Origin: Aceticella autotrophica
Lineage (GTDB): Bacteria; Bacillota; Thermoanaerobacteria; Thermoanaerobacterales; Thermoanaerobacteraceae
Direction: 5' to 3'
Length of the DNA stretch: 64,000 nt
Assembly: GCF_017357865.1 (NCBI RefSeq)
Contig: NZ_CP060096.1
Location: 372,001 to 436,000, forward strand
Position numbers and translations under genes: made by a program. This document shows positions 36,772-45,348 of the stretch, piece by piece (the stretch's first letter is position 1; each line of letters begins with the position of its first letter). Below the pieces are notes generated by a model, which saw nothing but the letters and a program-made list of their open reading frames with translations, was not told the DNA's origin and did not search any database.

Positions 36772-36776
36772 CCGCC

Positions 36777-37418
36777 ATGGAAAAAGTATGTGAGCTTATT
36801 AATATCAGCAAAAGCTATGGAGATCATGTGGTTCTAAATAATATAAGCCTTGCTGTATGTGAGGGAGAAATGGTTGCAATTATGGGAAAAAGCGGTTCGG
36901 GGAAAACGACTATTTTAAACATAATAGGAATGCTTGAAAAGCCGGACAGTGGTGTTGTCAAACTATTTAACGAAAAAAGTCCGCGTATCGGTTCATGTAG
37001 AGCAAATAAGCTTCTCAGAAATAGAATTTCTTACCTATTTCAAAATTGTGCACTTATTGATAATGAAACAGTGGAATATAATCTTGAAATTCCGCTGATA
37101 TATTCAAAAAAACCGAGGAAGGAGAAACAAAAGCTAAAAATAGATGCATTGAAGAAGGTTGGTATGAACATTTCTCTCAAGCATAAAATATATGAGCTCT
37201 CAGGAGGAGAACAACAGAGGGTTGCCATAGCAAGAATACTTTTAAAGCCTTGCGATTTGATACTTGCTGATGAACCCACAGGATCGCTGGATACTGACAA
37301 TAGAAATGAAATAATGAGGATTTTAAGAGAATTTATTAGCACTGGCAAGACCATACTAATTGTCACCCATGATCAATATGTTGCAGGAGTGTGCGATAGA
37401 ACAATAAAATTGGCATAA
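36777..37418 (+). CDS. ABC transporter ATP-binding protein, bacteriocin immunity
   Basis: 213 residues from the ATG at 36777 (a TTG 9 nt earlier also in frame). Walker A GKSGSGKTTILNIIGML, Q-loop YLFQNCALIDNETVEYNLEIPL, signature LSGGEQQRVAIARILL, Walker B LILADEPTGSLD, switch THDQ. It is of the MacB/LolD class that pairs with FtsX-like permeases. It lies 5 bp after the DUF1430 gene and is part of the lactococcin-972 operon. Confidence 0.93.
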   Translation: MEKVCELINISKSYGDHVVLNNISLAVCEGEMVAIMGKSGSGKTTILNIIGMLEKPDSGVVKLFNEKSPRIGSCRANKLLRNRISYLFQNCALIDNETVEYNLEIPLIYSKKPRKEKQKLKIDALKKVGMNISLKHKIYELSGGEQQRVAIARILLKPCDLILADEPTGSLDTDNRNEIMRILREFISTGKTILIVTHDQYVAGVCDRTIKLA

Positions 37419-37466
37419 AAATAAACTGATTTTTCATTATGCAGGATATATATTTACTAAGTATAG

Positions 37467-37789
37467 GTACCTCACTCCTTTATGTTGCAAAATAGAAAGC
37501 ATATCTATTTAACAAGCAGCATAAAGGGTGGGCTATTTTTAAAATTAAAAAATACATAAAGATTATTGTAAATGGCAGGAAAATCGAGTAAAATAAAGGA
37601 AGAATGATATAATTCAAAAAAACGGCTTAAATTGGATAAATATGATAATATTTAAGGTTTACACAAAATGAAAATAAATGTTACTCTGTTTTTGGAAGAT
37701 CTTTCAATGGAAAATATAATAAACATCCGGATGAGACACGCTCCGTTTTATTCAGTAAAATCAAATAATATAAAGGGAGATGTTGGTAA
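37467..37789 (+). repeat. Cassette junction 5
   Basis: Terminator at 37467-37540 with a degenerate left arm (GTACCTCACTCCTTTATG) and intact right arm (GCATAAAGGGTGGGCT, then five T). A7 tract. Candidate promoter TTGGAA, 17 bp, TATAAT; CATCCGGATG at 37724. Confidence 0.85.
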
Positions 37790-38488
37790 ATGTTTAAAAA
37801 AATTATTTCATTTCTTCTAGTTTTGACACTTCTTTCGGTTTCAAGTTTGAGTTCTGTTTTTGCGGCTCATACAAATAAATTAATAGACCCAATGTCTGTT
37901 AAAGGATACAACAATATACTTTATTTTAAACCTTCTGCTAAAGCCATTAACTTTACTCGCAAAATGATTGATAGTGGGTTAATTAAAGAATTTTCTCTAA
38001 ATAAAGATGGCAAGATAACTTTAGATAAATCATATGATAGTCTAAAATCAGAGTATAATTTAGATGAGTCAGATATTAATAACCTAAAAATTGTAGCTGC
38101 AAGTTTAGAAAAAATAAATTATAATGGTAATATAAAAAATATAAATCAAAACAATATAATAAGTTCAAAAAATGTTATATCACCAATGCTGTCAGTTTCA
38201 GGATGGAAAATTTATTTTACTTACAATGATGTTGTCAATTATTTAGGAGCAGCAGCTTCAGCAGGTCCTATTTATATGATTGCAGCATTAGATGCATTAG
38301 GTGTTCTAACTGGTGGAGCAGTAGGTACTGTTATAGATCTTATTCTTGATATTGTTGGTGCAGCATCAATGGCTAATCTTTGCTATCTTGCTATTCAAGC
38401 CATGCACTATCATGAAGGCATTTATATTGGAATTGAATGGAATGGAGTATTTCCTAACTACGTTCAAGGATTTTGGAAAGGTAAATAA
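37790..38488 (+). CDS. Secreted hydrophobic C-terminus protein, putative bacteriocin (cassette 5)
   Basis: 232 residues. The standard signal peptide (MFKKIISFLLVLTLLSVSSL) is followed by a charged region to about residue 135. Then comes a hydrophobic Gly/Ala-rich C-terminus (VVNYLGAAASAGPIYMIAAL, GVLTGGAVGTVIDLILDIVG) ending with an aromatic tail (IEWNGVFPNYVQGFWKGK). The layout is the same as cassettes 1 and 7 but the sequence is not similar. A four-segment membrane protein gene follows in the immunity slot, behind an RNA hairpin. Confidence 0.6.
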   Translation: MFKKIISFLLVLTLLSVSSLSSVFAAHTNKLIDPMSVKGYNNILYFKPSAKAINFTRKMIDSGLIKEFSLNKDGKITLDKSYDSLKSEYNLDESDINNLKIVAASLEKINYNGNIKNINQNNIISSKNVISPMLSVSGWKIYFTYNDVVNYLGAAASAGPIYMIAALDALGVLTGGAVGTVIDLILDIVGAASMANLCYLAIQAMHYHEGIYIGIEWNGVFPNYVQGFWKGK

Positions 38489-38547
38489 TATATTTTCTTA
38501 GATTTTAAATTATATACTATAATACATTATATGTAGATGAAAAAAAA

Positions 38548-38590
38548 TAATATGATCTTCTATGTAGTCTCTACATGGAAGATCATATTA
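38548..38590 (+). promoter_or_regulatory. Hairpin between the cassette 5 toxin and partner genes
   Basis: TAATATGATCTTC and GAAGATCATATTA pair, with an inner TATGTAG/CTACATG stem around TCT. It lies immediately before AAAGGAG and has no T-run, so it more likely affects mRNA stability or partner-gene translation than termination. Confidence 0.5.
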
Positions 38591-38607
38591 AAAGGAGATA
38601 ATAATAT

Positions 38608-38988
38608 ATGTTAAGAGTCAAATATGATCATGATTTAAGAAGGGTAGCATTAATTGCTTATGGTCTTATGTTTGTTAATCCCTGGTCTTTTGTCATACAT
38701 AAGGATTTTATTTGCACAACAACGGAAGGTTTTTGTTTATTTATGTTTTTTTCTTTCCTTGAAGGATATTACTTATTAGTTAAATATAACTCTGTAATAA
38801 ATAAGAAATATAGATTTAAGCTGGGACTTTTTGATATTTTTGTTGTATTGATACTTCCTGTTATTTTTAGCATACCTATTTTAAATATGTTTCTTAAAGA
38901 TATAATTTCGATTATAATTATAGTAATAGATTCCAGCATATTCTTTAGAATATTAAACAAAGAAAAAGAAAATATATTTATACCTTGA
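38608..38988 (+). CDS. Four-segment membrane protein, candidate immunity protein
   Basis: 126 residues after AAAAGGAGATAATAAT. Hydrophobic segments cover VALIAYGLMFVNPWSFVI, GFCLFMFFSFLEGYYLLV, LFDIFVVLILPVIFSIPILN and IISIIIIVIDSSIFF. I do not recognise the family. It is co-transcribed with the cassette 5 secreted protein, so self-immunity is the natural guess. Unusually, no cassette terminator follows; degraded DNA does. Confidence 0.55.
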   Translation: MLRVKYDHDLRRVALIAYGLMFVNPWSFVIHKDFICTTTEGFCLFMFFSFLEGYYLLVKYNSVINKKYRFKLGLFDIFVVLILPVIFSIPILNMFLKDIISIIIIVIDSSIFFRILNKEKENIFIP

Positions 38989-39103
38989 TTCAAAAAGAAT
39001 TTGGGTATGGAATTTTATGTTTTTTAAAAGTAATAAAATGTAAAACGTTAAAAAATAATTGCAAGATTCTAATTGTCATAATTATAATAAAGATTTTAAA
39101 TGA

Positions 39104-39293
39104 AGATATGTCTAAAATTACTGCTGCTGAACGCAGATATTACGATTCCGTTGTTCAAGCAGCGTTAATTAAAAGCGGTGGAAAATCTTTTAATAATAGC
39201 AAAAACATTAAAATTGTAGAAGATTTGTTGGCAGATAAAGACATTCAAAATAGACCGGAAAGAACATTATCTGGTTATGAAAAAGCAAAAAAA
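39104..39293 (+). pseudogene. Fragment of the cassette 6 secreted protein gene
   Basis: The frame MSKITAAERRYYDSVVQAAL to IVEDLLADKDIQNRPERT matches residues about 58-115 of the gene at 44598 (MTAAERKYYDSVVQTALIKS), about 85 percent identical. There is no signal peptide or leader. It is cut at its 3' end by the MITE-like element. It preserves the unshifted reading frame of this family. Confidence 0.8.
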
Positions 39294-39541
39294 GGGGACG
39301 TACCTTATTTGTCAACTTTATCACACTAACAACTAAAGATAGTGTATATATCGTTACAATATAGCCATGCTTAACATTTTGCTATTATTTCTAAGAAAGC
39401 TTCCCACTTTTTTCAATCTCTCAAATTGAAAACCTCTTGCTTTTAATGCTTAATAATTTTATTTCTTTTTGATTTTGTTACTAACTTTATAAAATAAATT
39501 TTCAATTTGCTTGTGAAAAGTGACAATCCGGGTACGTCCCC
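39294..39541. mobile_element. MITE-like element, about 248 bp
   Basis: Ends are imperfect inverted repeats. The left is GGGGACGTACCTTATTTGTC (39294); the right, read in reverse, is GGGGACGTACCCGGATTGTC, with further similarity (ACTTT/ACTTTT). There is no coding capacity inside. It interrupts the cassette gene fragment. Target duplication is not clear because both flanks are A-rich. Confidence 0.55.
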
Positions 39542-39584
39542 AAAATGTCCAAAAAATGTCCAATAGCGTAAGTAAACCACCTAG

Positions 39585-41492
39585 GAGTCCACTCGGAATC
39601 ATCAATCATAAATTAACAAATATGTTATTGAAAGCCATATAATTTACAAAAAAAATACTCCTAAACACACACGAAATAAGCACTTAAGAGGTATTTTTTA
39701 TGGTATAATATAAATAATATAAAAAAATGTGGTGATAAAAATGATAGGAAAAGCAGATAGACAAATGTCATTTTCAGATTATTGGTTACTTGGGAAAATT
39801 TCTGAAGTAAGTTATTATCATAGATTAAGAACATGGGTATTTAATAATCTTAATGAAGAAATGTTTCAGCCACTTTTCTCATACTATGGCAGAGAATCCA
39901 TATCCCCAGTATATACATTTACAGCGATGCTGATACAATTTGAAAAAGGATATTCTGATCGTGAAATGGAAGAAGAATCACGATTCGATGATAGAATTAA
40001 ATATGCATTAACCGCACCACGGGATTTTGATGGAATAGATGCAGTAACATTATGTGATCATAGAAAAAGACTGTTTAACAGTGAAATAGGAAAAGAAATA
40101 TTTATTAAAACAATTAGTCAGGCAAAAGAAGTAGGACTGTTTAATAAAGACAACTTACATATAATAGATTCATTCATGATTTGGGGCTCTTGTGCCAGAC
40201 AAGATACTTACACTATGATATACCAAGGGATAAAGATGGTTCTCCGTTTCATGAAGTTTTACGAAATGGAAGATGCATCAAAAAAAATACTGAAAAGAAC
40301 AGATTATGAAGAAAATATCAAAAAACCCAAAATAGCATGGGAAAATGAAAAAGAAAAAGCAAAATTACTCGAAGAACTTGTTAAAGATGCACTATCACTC
40401 GTAGAAAATATAAAAACAAAAAAAGATATAAAAGATGATTTAAAAAAAGCAATTGAATTATTAGAAAGAATAGCATTACAAGATGTTGAAATAACAAACG
40501 ATGGGCATGTAAAAATGATAAAAGGAACAGCGAAAGACAGAATAATATCAGTAGTAGATGACGAAATGCGCCATGGTAGAAAGACCTCATCGAAATTATC
40601 AGATGGATACAAAGCTGAAATTATAACAGGAGGAGAAAAAGGCTCAGTAGTAGTAGGAATAGAAGTCGATGGAGCAAATATAGCAGATGGTGAACATATG
40701 AGTGATCTTATAGAACAAAGCCGAAGAAACGGCGTTGATATAGATAAACTGTATGGAGATTGTGCATATAGTGACTTTGAAGAAATAGAAAAAAGGAAAG
40801 AAGAAGGAACAGATTTTTGCATTAGAGTACCGGAAGCAACAAATCCAAGTGGAGGATTTTCAAAAGAAGAATTCAAAATTGATTTAGAAAAAGGAACAGT
40901 AGAATGTCCCAACGGACACATAAAACAATTTGATACTGAAAAAACGCAAAAACATGAGCAAGTTACAGTAAAATTTAGAGCAGAAGAATGTAATGATTGT
41001 CCGCTAAAAGACCAATGTACAAAATCAAAAAAAGGGAGAACAATAAATATACATCCATATGAAAAAGAGATACAAGAACAAAGAGAATATCAAAAAACAG
41101 ATGAATTTAAAGAAGACTATGCAAAAAGACCGAATGTAGAAAGAAACATATCAGAACTTACCAGGCATGGCGGACGTAAAGGAAGGTATAGAGGGAAATT
41201 AAAAATAAGATGGCAAATGATAATGGTAGCAATAAACAATAATATCAAAGTAATAATGAAACATATTTCTAAAATTTGTAATAGACAAATTAAGAAGGGA
41301 GAAGTCTGCCCAAAAACGGCTTAAAGAATAGTTAATGAGATTAAAAATAGCAATAACAGATCAATAAAGCAGAACATACATATTAAAATCAATAACAAAG
41401 TCATATATATTTAGTTAAATAGAGATTATTCTGATAATTTTTGTGATGATAAAAATTTTTAACCTGTAGATAAGCTCTTTCCGAGTGGACTC
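39585..41492 (+). mobile_element. IS1182-like insertion sequence, copy 1
   Basis: 1908 bp. Terminal inverted repeat GAGTCCACTCGGAA at 39585, with its complement ending at 41492. CTAG flanks it on both sides (39581-39584 and 41493-41496), the palindromic 4-bp duplication often seen with this family. It is complete and separated from copy 2 only by the shared CTAG. Confidence 0.92.
39741..41324 (+). CDS. IS1182 family transposase
   Basis: 527 residues from the ATG at 39741 (TGTGGTGATAAAA upstream). The N-terminal DUF772 region (SPVYTFTAMLIQFEKGYSDREM and the preceding RLRTWVFNN) is followed by a DDE domain with IDSFMIWGSCARQD, GDCAYSDFEE and NISELTRHGGRKGRYRGKLK. A cysteine cluster (CNDCPLKDQC) lies before the last catalytic Glu region. 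Undamaged and probably active, since a near-identical copy lies next to it. Confidence 0.95.
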   Translation: MIGKADRQMSFSDYWLLGKISEVSYYHRLRTWVFNNLNEEMFQPLFSYYGRESISPVYTFTAMLIQFEKGYSDREMEEESRFDDRIKYALTAPRDFDGIDAVTLCDHRKRLFNSEIGKEIFIKTISQAKEVGLFNKDNLHIIDSFMIWGSCARQDTYTMIYQGIKMVLRFMKFYEMEDASKKILKRTDYEENIKKPKIAWENEKEKAKLLEELVKDALSLVENIKTKKDIKDDLKKAIELLERIALQDVEITNDGHVKMIKGTAKDRIISVVDDEMRHGRKTSSKLSDGYKAEIITGGEKGSVVVGIEVDGANIADGEHMSDLIEQSRRNGVDIDKLYGDCAYSDFEEIEKRKEEGTDFCIRVPEATNPSGGFSKEEFKIDLEKGTVECPNGHIKQFDTEKTQKHEQVTVKFRAEECNDCPLKDQCTKSKKGRTINIHPYEKEIQEQREYQKTDEFKEDYAKRPNVERNISELTRHGGRKGRYRGKLKIRWQMIMVAINNNIKVIMKHISKICNRQIKKGEVCPKTA

Positions 41493-41496
41493 CTAG

Positions 41497-43405
41497 GAGT
41501 CCACTCGGAATCATCAATCATAAATTAACAAATATGTTATTGAAAGCCATATAATTTACAAAAAAAATACTCCTAAACACACACGAAATAAGCACTTAAG
41601 AGGTATTTTTTATGGTATAATATAAACAATATAAAAAAAATGTGGTGATAAAAATGATAGGAAAAGCAGATAGACAAATGTCATTTTCAGATTATTGGTT
41701 ACTTGGGAAAATTTCTGAAGTAAGTTATTATCATAGATTAAGAACATGGGTATTTAATAATCTTAATGAAGAAATGTTTCAGCCACTTTTCTCATACTAT
41801 GGCAGAGAATCCATATCCCCAGTATATACATTTACAGCGATGCTGATACAATTTGAAAAAGGATATTCTGATCGTGAAATGGAAGAAGAATCACGATTCG
41901 ATGATAGAATTAAATATGCATTAACCGCACCACGGGATTTTGATGGAATAGATGCAGTAACATTATGTGATCATAGAAAAAGACTGTTTAACAGTGAAAT
42001 AGGAAAAGAAATATTTATTAAAACAATTAGTCAGGCAAAAGAAGTAGGACTGTTTAATAAAGACAACTTACATATAATAGATTCATTCATGATTTGGGGC
42101 TCTTGTGCCAGACAAGATACTTACACTATGATATACCAAGGGATAAAGATGGTTCTCCGTTTCATGAAGTTTTACGAAATGGAAGATGCATCAAAAAAAA
42201 TACTGAAAAGAACAGATTATGAAGAAAATATCAAAAAACCCAAAATAGCATGGGAAAATGAAAAAGAAAAAGCAAAATTACTCGAAGAACTTGTTAAAGA
42301 TGCACTATCACTCGTAGAAAATATAAAAACAAAAAAAGATATAAAAGATGATTTAAAAAAAGCAATTGAATTATTAGAAAGAGTAGCATTACAAGATGTT
42401 GAAATAACAAACGATGGGCATGTAAAAATGATAGAAGGAACAGCGAAAGACAGAATAATATCAGTAGTAGATGACGAAATGCGCCATGGGAGAAAGACCT
42501 CATCGAAATTATCAGATGGATACAAAGCTGAAATTATAACAGGAGGAGAAAAAGGCTCAGTAGTAGTAGGAATAGAAGTCGATGGAGCAAATATAGCAGA
42601 TGGTGAACATATGAGTGATCTTATAGAACAAAGCCGAAGAAACGGCGTTGATATAGATAAACTGTATGGAGATTGTGCATATAGTGACTTTGAAGAAATA
42701 GAAAAAAGGAAAGAAGAAGGAACAGATTTTTGCATTAGAGTACCGGAAGCAACAAATCCAAGTGGAGGATTTTCAAAAGAAGAATTCAAAATTGATTTAG
42801 AAAAAGGAACAGTAGAATGTCCCAACGGACACATAAAACAATTTGATACTGAAAAAACGCAAAAACATGAGCAAGTTACAGTAAAATTTAGAGCAGAAGA
42901 ATGTAATGATTGTCCGCTAAAAGACCAATGTACAAAATCAAAAAAAGGGAGAACAATAAATATACATCCATATGAAAAAGAGATACAAGAACAAAGAGAA
43001 TATCAAAAAACAGATGAATTTAAAGAAGACTATGCAAAAAGACCGAATGTAGAAAGAAACATATCAGAACTTACCAGGCATGGCGGACGTAAAGGAAGGT
43101 ATAGAGGGAAATTAAAAATAAGATGGCAAATGATAATGGTAGCAATAAACAATAATATCAAAGTAATAATGAAACATATTTCTAAAATTTGTAATAGACA
43201 AATTAAGAAGGGAGAAGTCTGCCCAAAAACGGCTTAAAGAATGGTTAATGAGATTAAAAATAGCAATAACAGATCAATAAAGCAGAACATACATATTAAA
43301 ATCAATAACAAAGTCATATATATTTAGTTAAATAGAGATTATTCTGATAATTTTTGTGATGATAAAAATTTTTAACCTGTAGATAAGCTCTTTCCGAGTG
43401 GACTC
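41497..43405 (+). mobile_element. IS1182-like insertion sequence, copy 2 (tandem)
   Basis: 1909 bp, same orientation, same 14-bp ends, CTAG at 41493-41496 and 43406-43409. It differs from copy 1 by only a handful of bases (for example one extra A before the gene, and single changes near 42380, 42433 and 42489). Insertion of one copy at the CTAG duplicated by the other explains the arrangement. Confidence 0.92.
41654..43237 (+). CDS. IS1182 family transposase (second copy)
   Basis: 527 residues, differing from the first copy at two positions I can see: ERIALQ to ERVALQ and MIKGTAK to MIEGTAK. All catalytic and cysteine motifs are kept. The same start logic applies, with ATG at 41654. The pair forms a composite tandem that could mobilise or amplify neighbouring DNA, although nothing lies between the copies except CTAG. 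Confidence 0.95.
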   Translation: MIGKADRQMSFSDYWLLGKISEVSYYHRLRTWVFNNLNEEMFQPLFSYYGRESISPVYTFTAMLIQFEKGYSDREMEEESRFDDRIKYALTAPRDFDGIDAVTLCDHRKRLFNSEIGKEIFIKTISQAKEVGLFNKDNLHIIDSFMIWGSCARQDTYTMIYQGIKMVLRFMKFYEMEDASKKILKRTDYEENIKKPKIAWENEKEKAKLLEELVKDALSLVENIKTKKDIKDDLKKAIELLERVALQDVEITNDGHVKMIEGTAKDRIISVVDDEMRHGRKTSSKLSDGYKAEIITGGEKGSVVVGIEVDGANIADGEHMSDLIEQSRRNGVDIDKLYGDCAYSDFEEIEKRKEEGTDFCIRVPEATNPSGGFSKEEFKIDLEKGTVECPNGHIKQFDTEKTQKHEQVTVKFRAEECNDCPLKDQCTKSKKGRTINIHPYEKEIQEQREYQKTDEFKEDYAKRPNVERNISELTRHGGRKGRYRGKLKIRWQMIMVAINNNIKVIMKHISKICNRQIKKGEVCPKTA

Positions 43406-43409
43406 CTAG

Positions 43410-43640
43410 GATTTATATCTGTCATTGCATGAAACAACAATGGACAGTTATTTATCAGGCAGTAGGATAACCTCCTATGATAAAGACATATATGACTTTC
43501 AATGGATGGATTATCCTTATATGGGTAAAGGAATCTCTCATGAAGCTATTAGAATTATAAACAATTATGCTTATATTGCTCAAGCACTTGGTGCTGTTAA
43601 AAATTATCATATTTCAATAACAATTCCGGATAGTAAATGA
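43410..43640 (+). pseudogene. 3' remnant of a cassette 8-type secreted protein gene
   Basis: The sequence resumes after the IS as DLYLSLHETTMDSYLSGSRI-like frame and ends YHISITIPDSK. It matches the last 75 or so residues of the gene at 48999 and of the truncated gene at 47513. The 5' part is missing on the other side of the IS pair, so a deletion accompanied or followed insertion. Confidence 0.85.
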
Positions 43641-43673
43641 AATTAAATTTAGCAATTGCGAGGTGAGATAGTC

Positions 43674-44210
43674 ATGTCAAGAAAGAATATTTTTATTATT
43701 TGGGGCAGTGTAGCCGCATTACTTATCATATGTTATTGTGTTTTGATATTTATAATATTACCTCGCGGGTTTATTGAAATGGAAAAAGAAGGCTATGGTC
43801 ATATTAAACTGCCTAATAAATATGAGATAGGGAGAATAAGTGCTACTTATAGAGTTCTTTCACGTAACGAAACGGGTTCAGGCGGTGAGATTATTAAAGA
43901 CTCTAAAACTGGTGAATATATTGACTTTGATATTAATGCAATTGCATGGAACGACAGGTATGTATTTTTTCATATTAACAATAAAGCTGTTTCTCGGGTT
44001 GACAGTAAAGGGCATGATTATGAAGTAATGCCTGGTCCAAAGCGTTTCGGAATACTTGACACAAAAACCGGCGAAGTCAATACTTATCTGACGCTTGAAG
44101 AAGCGCAACAAGCTTTGGTTGAATTAGGTGCGGGAACACTTAAATTGAAAAGTGTTGAGGATTTTTTCCCTGAAACAAGCGGGGAAACACATCCGTTTGA
44201 ACTTAATTAA
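43674..44210 (+). CDS. Membrane-anchored partner protein, paralogue A
   Basis: 178 residues from the ATG at 43674 (GCGAGGTGAGATAGTC). One N-terminal segment (IFIIWGSVAALLIICYCVLIFII) and an outside domain: YGHIKLPNKYEI, KDSKTGEYID, IAWNDRYVFFHINN, then RFGILDTKTGEVNTYLTLEE. The layout resembles DUF3997-type proteins. The C-terminal 60 residues are almost identical to those of the paralogue at 48104 while the middle differs, a mosaic produced by recombination. It follows a remnant of the same secreted family as its paralogue, so it is a probable cognate immunity gene, now orphaned. Confidence 0.6.
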   Translation: MSRKNIFIIWGSVAALLIICYCVLIFIILPRGFIEMEKEGYGHIKLPNKYEIGRISATYRVLSRNETGSGGEIIKDSKTGEYIDFDINAIAWNDRYVFFHINNKAVSRVDSKGHDYEVMPGPKRFGILDTKTGEVNTYLTLEEAQQALVELGAGTLKLKSVEDFFPETSGETHPFELN

Positions 44211-44224
44211 TTTATAGCATAAGT

Positions 44225-44597
44225 AACCCACCCTTAGTGCTGCTAAATAAAAAGCCATGATTTAACAAGCAATAAAGGGTGGGTTACTTTAAAACTTTAA
44301 AACTAAAAAATACATAAAGATGATTGTAAATAGTAGTAAAATCGAGTAAAATAAAGTAAAGATGAGATAATTCAAAAAAAAAAAAAACGCCTGAAATTGG
44401 ACAAATATAATAATATTTAAGGTTTGCACAAAATGAAAATAAATGTTACTTTATTTTTGGAAGATCTTTCATTGGAAAATATTCTATAAAATCATTCGAA
44501 TGAGTAAAATCGAAAAGGAAGGGAGGATGAAATAACTTAAAATTAAAGAACATTTTTTTATCTAATGTTTGAGGAAATAAAGGAAAAGAGGGATTAC
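44225..44597 (+). repeat. Cassette junction 6
   Basis: Terminator at 44225-44290. Its outer pair is AACCC/GGGTT instead of AGCCC/GGGCT, a compensated change. A13 tract. The palindrome at 44493 is CATTCGAATG, again changed symmetrically. The downstream part differs (ACGAAAAGGAAGGGAGG-type block, shared with junction 10). Confidence 0.85.
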
Positions 44598-45330
44598 ATG
44601 AATTTACCTACAAAATTTGTATCATTTACAATGTCTATACTTCTTCTACTTACTCCAGTTACAGTTAACGCTGCATCAGTTCAGGTCTATAAAGGAGCTT
44701 CCACAGTTATTTCAAAAGATTTGACATCAAATAACGAATCACTTCGGAAGAGTATTCTGAACAAGAATTTCGATGTGTCTAAAATGACTGCTGCTGAACG
44801 CAAATATTACGATTCCGTTGTTCAAACAGCGTTAATTAAAAGTGGTGGAAAATCTTTTAATACTACCGAAAACATTAAAATTGTAGAAGATATTGGCAGA
44901 TAAAGACAATCAAAATGAACCGGGAAAACCATTATCTGATTATTTAACTACTTCCGGATATTCCGTGGCTACTTCCAGAAGTTCCATTCACCACATAATA
45001 AGTGTTGGAATGGCAGGTGAAATTTTTAATACTGTAATTACTGTGGCGTTAACGTTTTATGGAGGAGGAAGCGCAGAAGCTTGCATTCGTACGCTAATTG
45101 CAAAATATGGTTATAATGAAGCCAGAAGCATTATTGAACAGCGAGTTGTAAGTAAAATTGTAAATACACTAATTAGGTGGGGAATGAAACCATCTCTCGT
45201 GCGTAGTCTGACTGGGGGGTTAACATGGACTATTCTTCAATCTGTCATAGACCCCGGAGGTGCAATAGCTAAGTACATCGATTCAAGGGATGCCGCACCT
45301 AATAATGGATGGATTGATGTGGCATATTGA
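44598..45330 (+). pseudogene. Secreted protein gene with a 2-bp frameshift (cassette 6)
   Basis: Starts at the ATG at 44598 (AAAGAGGGATTAC). A signal peptide (FVSFTMSILLLLTPVTVNA) is followed by KMTAAERKYYDSVVQTAL. After IVEDI the frame stops at 44903. The fragment at 39104 has two more bases here (GATTTGTTGG versus GATATTGG), and the +2 frame continues from 44893 as ADKDNQNEPGKPLSDYL to NNGWIDVAY (145 codons). The joined protein would be about 245 residues with hydrophobic C-terminal helices (GMAGEIFNTVITVALTFYGG), again like a membrane-active toxin. Now most likely inactive. Confidence 0.75.
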
Positions 45331-45348
45331 TGAAAAGGGTGAAGAGCA

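Noticed and set aside
38985-39329. 114-codon frame as a complete gene
   Set aside because: Its 5' part is non-coding-like, its middle is a fragment of the cassette 6 gene and its end lies in the MITE-like element.
40304-40921. 205-codon minus-strand frame in each IS copy (also 42217-42834)
   Set aside because: Antisense to the transposase DDE domain; Ser/Phe-rich shadow composition.
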